DNA of 64,000 nucleotides from Portunus trituberculatus (taxonomy: Eukaryota; Arthropoda; Malacostraca; Decapoda; Portunidae), in the NCBI RefSeq assembly GCF_017591435.1, contig NC_059304.1, positions 31,754,703-31,818,702 on the forward strand. Reading direction: 5' to 3'. The translations under genes and the position numbers were made by a program. Below, piece by piece: positions 45,589 through 54,645 of the stretch. The notes under the pieces were generated by a model that ran no database searches, was not told the DNA's origin, and saw only the letters and a list, made by a program, of their open reading frames with translations. Numbering within the stretch: the first letter of the stretch is position 1; each line of letters opens with the position of its first letter.

Positions 45589-45991
45589 CTGGGAACCAAA
45601 GTAAGAAGTAAGTAAGATTTTCATAAGTGCACGATAACGCCTCAACGTGATAACGGAAGGACGCGATAACAGAGGATTAGGTGTACAAAGAACCAGAATG
45701 GATATGAAGCCATCCCAACTCTACTCCGCTAATCCCGGGAAAGCTCCAGCCATATGGAGTGGATGTTCCTCGTCCCGCGTATCATAGGCCAGTGTGATAA
45801 TCCCTTACACGAATTTATGGCAAATTGGGGTTAGCAGCAGATTTGACCGCATGGGTGGCGCGGGACATATGAGTGTCGAATTGGTGAATCAGTTGGTTGA
45901 ACCTTGAGGATTGGGTAGTAATTAACTGAGTTCGAATTGGCAATAATTCAAACTGCGAACGGTCAAATCACAAGGATCCCCTGTATATGCG

Positions 45992-46346
45992 TTTTCTGCC
46001 CGCCTGGGCTACAACATACTCGGTGCTTACTTGCACTGCCTACGTCTGTCTCCTGACCCCTTCTGTCCTTGGTATAGAGTAGACTACCCCTGAAGCTATG
46101 GAACATTTCCTGCTTCAGTGTCCACACTTCCACTCTCACCATACAGCACTACGCTCCCAGCTCCACCCTGACCATCACAACACTCGACCTGCCCTCCAGG
46201 GGGCCTCAGGCATTCACTTCTCTCAGCAACTTGCTGTCCTTTGCCTTACTTGTGCCTTCTTGAGGAAGACTAGCCAGCTACCATGCCTATACCCACACAG
46301 GACTACCCCAGGGCTCATAAGGATCCATAGATCTTCGTGTCCTTAA
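45992..46346 (+). pseudogene. LINE RT C-terminal end (I-group type)
   Basis: GYNILGAYLHCLRLSPDPFC, then after a shift MEHFLLQCPHFHSHHTALRS. The pattern C..C..E.VEHFLLxCPxF is the C-terminal cysteine motif of LINEs of the I/Nimb/R1 groups. Only this 3' end is present; a stop and a shift interrupt it. The last 95 bp are repeated in inverted form just downstream. Confidence 0.65.
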
Positions 46347-46449
46347 CTGTTGGATCCTTATGAGCCCTGGGGTAGTCCTGTGTGGTTATCACAGGCGTGG
46401 TAGCTGGCCGGTCTTCCTCAAGAAGGCACAAGTAAAGTGTAGGACAGCA
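46233..46449. repeat. Inverted repeat, about 95-bp arms, 23-bp loop
   Basis: 46233-46327 (CTTGAGGAAGAC..AGGACTACCCCAGGGCTC..AAGGATCC) is mirrored at 46351-46449 with few differences. Both arms encode the same LINE C-terminal stretch (LCLTCAFLRKTSQLP). Confidence 0.85.
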
Positions 46450-48829
46450 GGTTTGAGGTGCAGGAGGTTTGCCAAGGCAAAACATACCCACAGGTCTGTT
46501 GCCCAACCCTTTTGTAATATCACCAGTGACGTAGGCATATTGCAGTCTGTTAAGGCACCTCCTTCTGTTCAGGGGTCAAGGCTGCCTTTGTTTTGTCCAA
46601 CATTCATGGCAGTTCGGAGATTTCATTTCAGGACAGTAGTGTTTTATCCCAGGATGAGCTCACAGCTGAGGATTTGGCTTCCCAGCAGGGCTCTAATCCC
46701 CTAGTTGCTATTGACCTCTCTTTGTTTTTGAAGTCTTGGCAGGAGGAGGTGCTTGCTTCTGTCAACTCTCATGTTGCTTCTCAGACAGGAGATTTGCATA
46801 GTTCTGTGCCTCCCCCCGCTATTGACCCTTCTCTTCCAGTTGTGCCCTTGTCTTCGGACCCGGACCTAATGCAGTTCAGTTCCCCCAGGAGTCCTGATGC
46901 AAAAAGGTGTGTGCAATCACAACAAGTCAAGGGGCCAGGGGGAGCTGTCTGAGGACTAGAGGTGCCTCTTAAGCGTTCATGTCCACCTAAGGATGATGCT
47001 AGGAGGCTCAAGAAGTCCTGTCCCACCTCAGTGGTGTCCAGCAAACGTCCCTTCTCGGGACCGGTCAGTGGGGGGGACGGGGGGAGGTGGGCTGGTGCAT
47101 TAAGCCTGGCCACCTCCCCCATGGCCTTGGGTGAAGGCATGGCCAGGAGAGACACTTGCCCCATTGCCTTGTCTCCCCGCCCACAGGATGGCATACTTAT
47201 GCCTTACCCACGGGCTGCCTCCTCTGTCCTTTTGGCCGATAGGGGCCCAGTGTCTGATGACCCCCATACAGCCCAATAAACCCACTGTCCTGCTCATACT
47301 AGGCCTCACAGCGGCTATGTTGCCTCTGTTTCTGCTGCTGCGACTTATCTCCGGACTGACCCAACATGCACAGACTGCCGTCGTCTTGGAGGTGATTTTT
47401 TTCTTCCCGATACGTACAATCGGCGTGTCCTGCTTGGTTCTCCTCTCCCTTCTTGTTATGGGTGGCAGGATTCAGGTGCCTCGACATCTCCGGGGCCTGG
47501 CAGGGCACAACATGACTCAGAGAGGGATGACGGGATCCCAACAGGACTGGAGGGGGATGAGGGGCGTGAGTTTCCGCCTCACGCCCGCGAAAACTCACGC
47601 CCCTTCCATGTACCATCATATGACGAACTACATTGACTCAGTGTTTGAGGATGTAATGGGCCAGTGGATTGAACTGGAATGCCCAGTCACCCTTGGTACC
47701 AGCACCACACCTACACAAAAGGGACCCATCCTGCTTGGAAGGATACAGACTGTCAGGGTTTTCATGGAGTAAGCCGACAGTACTTATTAGAGGGCAGATG
47801 AGAAGAATCTTATCTCAGTTGGCTATCCTTTGGGCAGGTTTGCTAAGATTTTCACTGTGGCGGGTCAGAAGGTTTAAAGAAAAGTTGCCTTGGTTAACCC
47901 TAGCCTCCACGCCACCCTAAACCCTAATGCCAGAGAGCCTCGCATTCTCCATGGGCGCCCGGTGGTGGCCAGGATGGAGGGGGTGGTCGCCAAGTCTAGA
48001 GATGCCCTAAACTACTCCTTTTGGGTGCTTAGGGGCCATGCATCTTCTGGCGGCTCATAACCTTCCTAAACACTTCTTGGACCTGGAGGAGCAGCTCTTT
48101 AAAGCCGTATGTATGGCGCTTAAGTCTTAACAACGCTTGCAGGGACTTGACTTACGTCATCGTTAACTTATGGACCTGGAGGAGGGAGACTTACTTCGGC
48201 AGCCTCAAACCCTCCTTCTCGCAGGTCGAAAAGGGCATCCTTTGAAGGTCTCTCATTTTTACCCCTCTCCTTTGCGATGAGGACCAACTTCAGGAGGCAC
48301 TCCAATCCTCCAAGAGCAATGCTGATAGGATGCTCCATGAGGCTGCGCTCAGAGCTCTAGCCCAACCACGTCCTGCTCCGGGCACAACCTTGGTGGAATG
48401 TGGTCCCCAGCCTTCTACCACCACAGCCGTAAGGCCTTCTGCCACTCTCGCCCGAAGACCGCCCGTCTCCACTCGTACCAGGGACTCTCGGGGGTGGGTT
48501 TTGCAGCTCTTGCTCTTCTCGTCCCGGTGGGCAAGGAGGAGGACGGAAGGACAAGCCCTTTTGGAAGTGACAACCTTCCTCACCAGAGAGCAGTTGTGGG
48601 CTGTCTAACTCTCAGGTGGGAGGGATGGCTCAAGATAGGGGCAGAGATGTGGATCCTCGACATTCTGAGGGAAGGCTACAGGATTCCCTTCTCTGCCTCC
48701 CCACCACTCACAAGGAACCCAGAGGTTATGCCCAGGATCACTCAAAGGAGAAGCCCTTCAGTTGGAGATCCAACAACTGAAGGACAAGGGTGCAATAGAA
48801 GAAACACCTCCTACCCTGAGTTTTTATAG

Positions 48830-49310
48830 CCACATGTTTGTGGTTCTGAAGGTCTTGGGAGGTTTTCAGCCCATCATCGACCTCTCTATCCTAAACAAGT
48901 AGATCGTCTTCACCAGGTTCAAGATGGAGATGGTCAGGACCATCATATTTGCAATATGATGGGACGACTGGATGGTGTCTCTCGACCTGAAGGACGCCTA
49001 ACTCCAAGTGCCCGTCCACCCAGGCAGCCAGCGTTTCCTGCGCTTTACTTGGGAGGGCAGCCACTTACAATTTTGAGTCCTTTGCTTCGGCCTCTCTACT
49101 GCCCCACAGGTCTTCACTTGACACATGGCGCCTGTCTCAGTGGAGTTCCATAGTCAGGGCTTCTGCATCCTCCGGTATCTGAACGACTGGTTAATCCTGG
49201 CTTCGTCAGCAGACGAGACTTGCAGAGCCACAGCTTGTCTCATCGACATTTGTTCCAATCTGGGGATTCACATAAATTGGGAAAAGTCCTCCTTGACTCC
49301 AGAATAGGAG
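48830..49310 (+). pseudogene. DIRS-type RT, catalytic residue altered
   Basis: Read across stops: SLDLKDA (first catalytic Asp), LQVPVHPGSQRFLRFTW, FGLSTAPQVFT, then RYLNDWLILASSADE and LGIHINWEKSSLTPE. Where YLDDWL is usual in DIRS-like RTs this copy has YLNDWL, an Asn in the catalytic pair. At least four stops or shifts are present. Confidence 0.75.
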
Positions 49311-49659
49311 AAGACCTTCCTCAGGATGCTAATTTGCTCTCCTTCTTTGAGGGTTTTTCAGATGAAGGGGAGGATAAACAACCTACAGAATACAATTCGC
49401 TCCTTCCTCAGTTGTCCGTCCCCACTGCAAAAGACTGGTTGCGACTTCTGGGGCACTTGTCCTCTCTCATTCACCTAGTGCCAGGATCGAGGAGAAGAAT
49501 GCCCCTTGTTCAGGTTCAGCTGAACCAGCAGTAGACAGACAGACAGACAGTTGATGGCAGATGACCATCCTGTCTGCTGGGACCCCAGCAGTCATTGGGA
49601 CCTGGAGTGGTGGCTGGAGGACCAGAACTTCACACATGGTCAATCTTCCCAACTAGCTA

Positions 49660-49830
49660 TCCCGGACATCTTTCTCTTTACAGATGGTTCGAACGAAGGG
49701 TGGGGGCTTCTCTCCTTCAGTACTCTGTGAGTGGCCTCTGGGACAGCAGAAAGAGGTCTCTCCACGTCAATGTCAGTAACACCACCTCGAGAGGTGGTGT
49801 TCCCAGCAACCTGATAGCAACCTAGTTACC
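49660..49830 (+). pseudogene. RNase H-like segment of the decayed DIRS element
   Basis: In mixed frames: IPDIFLFTDGSNEGWG (TDxS catalytic motif), SVSGLWDSRKRSLHVNV. It follows the RT as expected. Confidence is limited by frameshifts. Confidence 0.5.
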
Positions 49831-49859
49831 GTCCCTCCAAGTGTTCATGGATGCTATTT

Positions 49860-50160
49860 CACAGCAGAAGGTTGCTCTGACATTGTTAAAGTTTCTTAGA
49901 GTCTAGACGGAATCTCTTCAATCTGCCTATAATTCACCAAGATGGCCCGAAAACGTCCTTCATCTTCTGCATGTGGATTTTGATAAAGTGGTAAAGCTCA
50001 GAGGAAGATGGTGACTGACTGTGGTGTGAGTGGTGAAGGCAGTGATGCAGTGAGTGTTGTGTTTACGTATTCTTTGTTTTGTTGTTTTTTCTTATTATTT
50101 TTTGCTTTCTCTTATTATTTTTTGTTTTTCCCTCTACTTTAAATACACTGCTAGTATTAA
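49860..50160. other. No recognised gene
   Basis: A short start AAGATGGCCCGAAAACG near 49940 resembles transposon leader sequence but has no extended frame. The rest is T-rich. Confidence 0.3.
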
Positions 50161-50199
50161 GAGTGGTAAATAATAAAAACATGGTAATTTAGCCAAATA

Positions 50200-50348
50200 A
50201 ATAGAGTATTTTGTATGAATTTTTTTGGACCACATCCCGAATCCCCCCTATTATCAATTGTTTCTTATGATAATTACATGTTTGTTTTATGCAAATTTTT
50301 GATATATGCAATGCCTCTTGGAACGCATCTATCGCATAAATCGAGTTA

Positions 50349-50356
<8 letters not shown>
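50200..50356 (-). mobile_element. Second copy of the small MITE
   Basis: On the minus strand it starts CAGATAACTCGATTTATGCG at 50356, next to TA, and shares TTTGCATAAAACAAACATG and a following AATAGAGGGGAT-like stretch with 39721-39918. The far end diverges and is not fixed. Confidence 0.6.

Positions 50357-50434
<78 letters not shown>
50353..50434. repeat. (TA)n then (CA)n microsatellite
   Basis: About 34 TA units followed by short CA repeats, lying between a MITE end and the start of Tigger-2 copy 3. Confidence 0.95.
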
Positions 50435-50438
50435 TATA

Positions 50439-51107
50439 CAGGCAACCCCCGCTTAACAAAAGTTTACACAGAGAAATTTCGCTATAATGAACATTTCCTT
50501 TTACTACCATCTGCTCATTTAACGAACACCAAACTCAGCTTAACAAAATTTTCAGGTAATTTTTTCCAAGTTTGAAAGCCCTGCCATATCACGCAAGTCA
50601 ACAGGCGTTTCAATACACCAGCGCCTCCTGTGGACAAAACCCGCACCACAGACTTCCTCTAGTTCAAGACAATAAAGCCATCAGCAGCAGCTCATCTTCC
50701 CTCGCTCATCATGCCACCAAAGTACCCTGCAATGTCACCTAGCGTTGCTACAAAGACCAGGAAGTCTCTTACTCTCGAAGTGAAGCTGGATATTATTCAT
50801 AGACACAAGAGGGGCGAGAAAACTAATAGCATTGCTCGCCACCATGGCTTGACTCCATCTACTGTCTTTATTATTTTCAAGTCAGCAGACTCTATTAAGA
50901 AGGAGGGTGAGACCATATCTTCTTTGCATCTGAACTCGTGACTCTACACTGGATAAAATGGATAGCCTTGTGGAAATGTGGTACATAAGTTTTGTATGCA
51001 GGACGATGATGCGCCTTTGTTTATATTCCACAGGTTACCAGGTAGTGTCTTTCCCATGTCACTCTCCTTCCCTTCATAAATTTAAGATCAACATTATCAA
51101 GTTATGT
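50439..51107 (+). mobile_element. Tigger-2 copy 3, right end missing
   Basis: Starts CAGGCAACCCCCGC after TA (50437-50438). It follows the other Tigger-2 copies through the helix-turn-helix region and part of the 3' non-coding region, then diverges near 51107 (TATGTACAG). The internal deletion that removes the DDE core is at the same place as in copies 1 and 2. Confidence 0.8.
50711..50941 (+). CDS. Tigger-2 DNA-binding domain, 76-aa open frame
   Basis: MPPKYPAMSPSVATKTRKSL, then a helix-turn-helix LEVKLDIIHRHKRGEKTNSI and HHGLTPSTVFIIFKSADSI, ending in a stop at 50941. This is the best-preserved Tigger-2 frame here. It has the first pogo/CENP-B-type DNA-binding domain and no catalytic domain. 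If expressed it could bind Tigger-2 ends; no promoter is recognised. Confidence 0.6.
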   Translation: MPPKYPAMSPSVATKTRKSLTLEVKLDIIHRHKRGEKTNSIARHHGLTPSTVFIIFKSADSIKKEGETISSLHLNS

Positions 51108-51302
51108 ACAGTTGCGACCAGTAAACTCCTTGCCATCTTAGCCCATATATTTTCCAGTAGCAATACCTGGCAGATCCACACCAGGTGAAGGCTTCAGGTT
51201 CCCTTGGATTGGTTAAACTCCCTCAAAAACTAAGCCTTAAAGCTCCACCCACCTGACCCTCCCTTCCTGGTCCATGCCCTGTCCCTCCCCGTGACCTCAG
51301 AA
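51108..51302. other. Unassigned spacer
   Basis: A C-rich stretch between Tigger-2 copy 3 and the SINE tail; nothing recognised. Confidence 0.4.
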
Positions 51303-51613
51303 TGTGTGTGTGTGTGTGTAATTCACTGTTTGATCTGCTGCAGTCTTTGACGAGACAGCCAGACGTTACCCTATGGAACGAGCCCAGAGCTCATTATTTC
51401 CGATCTTCGGATAGGCCTGAGACCAGGCACACACCACACACTGGGACAACAAAGTCACAACTCCTCGATTTACGTCCCGTACCTACTCACTGCTAGGTGA
51501 ACAGGGGCTACACGTGAAATGAGACACACCCAAATATCTCCACCCGGCTGGGGAATCGAACCCCGGTCCTCTGGCTTGTGAAGCCAGCGCTCTAACCACT
51601 GAGCTACCCGGCC
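51303..51613 (-). mobile_element. tRNA-derived SINE
   Basis: On the minus strand: tRNA-like head 51613-51541, a body of about 220 bp, and a tail CAGTGAATTACACACAC ending in (CA)n at 51303-51320. The body 3' part (GACTGCAGCAGATCAAACAG) recurs at 63944-64000. The head begins directly at the (CA)n tail of LINE-B copy 2. Confidence 0.8.
51541..51613 (-). other. tRNA-like SINE head with Val(CAC)-type anticodon loop
   Basis: GGCCGGGTAGCTCAGTGGTT at the 5' end gives an A box and D arm; GCTGGCTTCACAAGCCAG forms an anticodon stem with loop TTCACAA (CAC); GGTTCGATTCC is a B box. The two acceptor strands (GGCCGGG and GCCGGGT) do not pair, so a functional tRNA is unlikely; it is the RNA polymerase III promoter head of the SINE. 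Confidence 0.75.
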
Positions 51614-51665
51614 TGTGTGTATTTACCTAATTGTATTTACCTAATTGTAACATACGGGAAAAGAG

Positions 51666-52892
51666 CTATGCTCGTGTTGTCCCGTCTCCATATCTATTAA
51701 TGTCCAGCTTTTTCTTAAAATCATGAATATTCCTTGCGTTGACCACTTCCACGTCTAAACTATTCCATGCTTCCACCCTTCTATGAGGGAAGCTATATTT
51801 TTTCACATCTCTCCTATAAGTGGCCATTTTAGTTTTTCCCATGCCCTCTCGACATTCTTCCATTCCACATACACAGATCTTCCCTATCCATTTTTCCATG
51901 CCAATCATCACTCTGTATATTGCTATCAGGTCTCCCCTTTCTCTTCTGTTTTCCAGGGTTGGAAGTTGCATTCTTTTCAGTCTGTCTTCATAAGTCAAAT
52001 CTCTTAAGTCAGGCACCATTTTCGTTGCAGCCCTCTGTACTTTCTCTAGTTTCCTTATGTGTTTCTTTAAGTTCGAGCCCACTGTATTGTTGCATATTCA
52101 AGCCTCGGTCTTATCATTGCAGTAATTATTTTCTTCATCATTTCTTCATCTAGATATACGAACGCCACTCTTATGTTCCTCAATAAGTTCAATACTTCTC
52201 CAATTATTTTGTTTATATGTCTCTCTGGCGATAGGTCATTGGTAATTGTCACCCCAAGGTCTTTTTCTTCATGACTGGTTTTATGTCTTCATTTCCTATC
52301 TTGTACATACTCCTGATTCTTCTTTCACTCTTGCCAAACTCTATTTTCTTGCATTTTGTCGTGTTGAACTCCATTTGCCATGTACAGCTCCATTTCCATA
52401 TTCTGTCCAAGTCTTCCTGGAGTAGTTCGCAATCTTTGTCACATCTCACTTTTCGTAACAATTTTGCATCGTCTGCAAATAGGCTCACATAACTGGACAC
52501 CCCATCCACCATGTCATTTATGTAGACTGCGAACATTACTGGTGCCAACACTGATCCCTGTGGAACTCCACTCTCCACCAATCCCCATTCTGATGGTCTG
52601 TCCTTAATTATTGTTCTCATTTCTCTTCCTACCAAAAGTCTTCCATCCATTTTAGTAAACTGCCATGCACTCCTCCTACCATTTCAAGTTTCCAGATCAG
52701 TCTCTGGTGTGGTACCTTATCAAAGGCCTTTTTTAAATCCAGATATATTCCATCAGCCCAACCATCTCTTTCCTGTATTACATCTATCACCCTCGAATAG
52801 TAACATATCAGGTTTGTCGTGCATGAACGCCCTTTCCTAAAACCAAATTGACACTCACAAAGTATGTCATTTTCTCCAAGAAGTCTGTCCAT
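51666..52892 (-). pseudogene. LINE-B copy 2 RT, catalytic and C-terminal part
   Basis: Frames 52892-52629 (FGFRKGRSCTTNLICYYSRV, LDLKKAFDKVPH), 52650-52249 (VPQGSVLAPVMFAVYINDM, LFADDAKLLRKVRCDKDCEL), 52252-52067 and 52082-51666 (LKKHIRKLEKVQRAATKMVP, ending FKKKLDINRYGDG). The breaks at 52250 and 52070 are the same as at 28606 and 28424 in copy 1. Confidence 0.85.
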
Positions 52893-54031
52893 CTAGTCTT
52901 CACCACCCTCTCACACATCTTAGCTACCACACTTGTAAGTGACACTGGTCTATAGTTCAATGGGTCTCTCTTGTTACCTGATTTATAGATTGGGACAATG
53001 TTAGCTCTTTTCCAGTCTTGGGGCACTACGCCTTCCCTTAATGAGGCATCAATTACTTCACAAACTTTTTCTGCCAATTGCTCCCTGCATTCTCTTAAAA
53101 TCCATCCTGATACCCCATCAGGTCCCACAGCTTTTCTCACTTCTAAACTCCCCATCATGTTCTTGATCTCCTCCACCGTTACTTGAAACTCCTTCATAAT
53201 CCCTTTCTGTTCCATTACCAGTGGTTTGTCAAAAGCAGTCTCCTTTGTGAATACCTTCCGAAAGCATCCATTCATAGCCTCTGCCATTTCCCTGGGATCT
53301 TCACTGTATACTCCATTTACTTCTAAACTTTCAATACTTTCTCTATTTTTGATGTTGTTGTTCACATGTCTGTAAAAAAGCCTTGGTTGGTCTTTACATT
53401 TATCAATTATATCCTTTTCTTGTTTCTTTCTTTCTTCTCTTCTAATCAACACATATTCATTTCTTGCTCTTTTGTAACTTTCCCACTGCTTAATCCGTCT
53501 TTTCCTTCTCCACCTCTTCCATGCATCCTCTTTTCTTGTTCTAGCCTTTTCACATCTATCGTTAAACCAGTCCTGCTTTCCAACTTCTCTATGTTGTCTT
53601 ATTGGTACAAATTTTTTCTCACCTTCTTTGTATATTTTTATAAATTCCTTCCACTTTTCATTTGCTCCCTTAGCACTCTTGAATTTCATCCAATTTGTCT
53701 CTTGAAAGAATTTCTTTAGGTTTCCAAAATCTGTCTTGGCATAATTCCATCTTCCCACTTTATATTCTTCATTTCTTCTAGATTTCTCTTCGTCTATCAC
53801 CTTGAACTCCAAAACTGCATGATCACTCTTTGCTAAAGGGCACTCCACCCTCATCTCCTCAATGACCATTGGCTCTGTACTAAAGACCAAGTCCAGTCTT
53901 GACGATGCTCCCTCTCCTCCAAACCTAGTATCTTCTTTGACCCACTGAGTTAACACATTTTCCATTGCCAGTGTCAATAGTGTATTTCCCATGTTGTCTC
54001 TGATCCTTCCATTGACCAGTCCTCCCAACAC
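52808..54031 (-). pseudogene. LINE-B copy 2 ORF2, endonuclease end to RT start (407-aa open frame)
   Basis: The longest open LINE frame in the window: endonuclease C-terminus (RLDLVFSTEP, AKSDHAVLEFKV), linker (KDQPRLFYRHVNNNIKNRES), KAVGPDGVSGWILREC and RT blocks PVSLTSVVAKMCERVV, then a shift near 52870. In copy 1 the same stretch is broken by extra indels, so copy 2 is better preserved here. Confidence 0.88.
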
Positions 54032-54474
54032 ACCTCTTTACAATTAAAATCTCCCATCATTATAGTTCGTTCACAGCCACCCAACATTTCTTCCAGACAT
54101 GTTCCTGTATCACTTATCATTTCTTCATATTCCTGTACTGACCATGCATTTGTCTTAGGTGGTACGTACACCACTATGTAGTGCCTCTTTTTCCTTCATT
54201 AGTTTCTGCTCTGATCTTTAGCACTTCTGCCTTTCCCATACCTTTTTCACTTGATCCACCTTTATATCTTTTTAACCAGCAACATCACTCCTCCTCCCAT
54301 CTTACCTACTCTATTTCTTTTCCAAACGTTATATTTCCCTTCTCCAACCTTCATCAGGTCTTCTCCCTCTCTCAGTTTTGTTTCAGTAAGACCCACAATA
54401 TCTGGGTTCTTGTCCCTCAAGTAATCGTTGAGTTCTAAAATCCCCGATATCACTCCATTTATGTTGGAATACAT
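53974..54474 (-). pseudogene. LINE-B copy 2 endonuclease N-terminal part
   Basis: Frame 54474-54262 starts MYSNINGVISGILELNDYLR and contains GLTETKLREGEDLMKVGEG (catalytic Glu); frame 54174-53974 has YVPPKTNAWSVQEYEEMI and IMMGDFNCKEVCWED. A shift near 54260 separates them. TAATG is at 54472-54476. Confidence 0.8.
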
Positions 54475-54525
54475 TACATTTCGCTCATATGTAAGTTTCT
54501 TTAGTCCTTTCTTGCTGTACTTTTC

Positions 54526-54541
54526 TGTGTGTGTGTGTGTG
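54526..54541. repeat. (TG)n tract, tail of LINE-A copy 3
   Basis: Eight TG units joining the 5' truncation point of LINE-B copy 2 to the 3' terminal repeats of LINE-A copy 3. Confidence 0.9.
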
Positions 54542-54645
54542 TATTCACCTAGTTGTATTCACCTAGTTGTAATTTTACAGGGCCAGGGTATCATACTTGT
54601 GTGGCCCCGTCTCCATATCTACACACATCCAACTTTCCTTTAAAA

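Larger units (their letters stand above)
42494..45614 (+). mobile_element. RTE-type LINE, near full length
   Basis: A 3.1-kb LINE flanked by AGATTTTCATAA at 42482-42493 and 45615-45626, a perfect 12-bp target duplication. The 3' end is a TAAG-type repeat (AAGTAAGAAGTAAGT). Its length, short 5' leader, single endonuclease-RT ORF and C-terminal RGRPRKRW motif fit the RTE clade. Several frameshifts disable it. It lies inside TIR element 2. Confidence 0.9.
41964..45683. mobile_element. TIR element 2 (CACCTAAYCC ends), split by an RTE LINE
   Basis: CACCTAACCCTCCGTTATCACG at the left end, after TA (41962-41963), is mirrored at the right end (CACCTAATCCTCTGTTATCGCG inverted, before TA at 45684-45685), with 18 of 22 or more positions matching. 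Without the LINE about 0.6 kb is left: a non-autonomous TA-type element. It contains a (GGT)n run near 42137 and an (ACT)n run at 42340-42435. Confidence 0.75.
39533..45983. mobile_element. TIR element 1 (CAGGGGATCCTTG ends), carrying nested elements
   Basis: CAGGGGATCCTTG at 39533-39545 and its inverse at 45971-45983, with matching bases extending to about 22 positions. TA lies outside the right end, with TA two bases further out on the left. The 6.4-kb span includes TIR element 2 with an RTE LINE and a small MITE. Without them about 2.5 kb is left, with no transposase recognised; 41516-41545 and 45772-45790 share an inverted CCCGC..GTATCATAGGC phrase. Confidence 0.55.
46593..49850 (+). mobile_element. 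Decayed DIRS-type element (ORF1 to RT/RNase H)
   Basis: Low-complexity Ser/Pro-rich frames (46593-46952, 46962-47279, 47131-47772) look like the gag-like ORF1 of DIRS elements. They are followed at 48830-49310 by an RT and at 49670-49830 by an RNase H-like segment. Base composition is clearly more GC-rich than the flanks. No recombinase or terminal repeats could be placed. All frames are broken. A GACA repeat lies at 49531-49550. Confidence 0.55.
51614..54525 (-). mobile_element. LINE-B copy 2, 5'-truncated
   Basis: Nearly identical to 27965-30860. The 3' end has two TACAATTAGGTAAA units and CACACA at 51614-51650. The 5' end is cut at 54525, about 50 bases before the ORF2 start in the ORF1 end, where it joins a (CA)n tract of LINE-A copy 3. 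Confidence 0.9.

Noticed and set aside
46593..47772. Ser/Pro-rich frames as a host gene
   Set aside because: They run straight into a DIRS-type RT with the same composition, contain stops and shifts, and lack splice sites; better read as a decayed DIRS ORF1.
51541..51613. tRNA-Val(CAC) gene
   Set aside because: D arm, anticodon arm and B box are present, but the acceptor strands do not pair and the sequence continues into a repeat body with a second genomic copy, so it is a SINE head.
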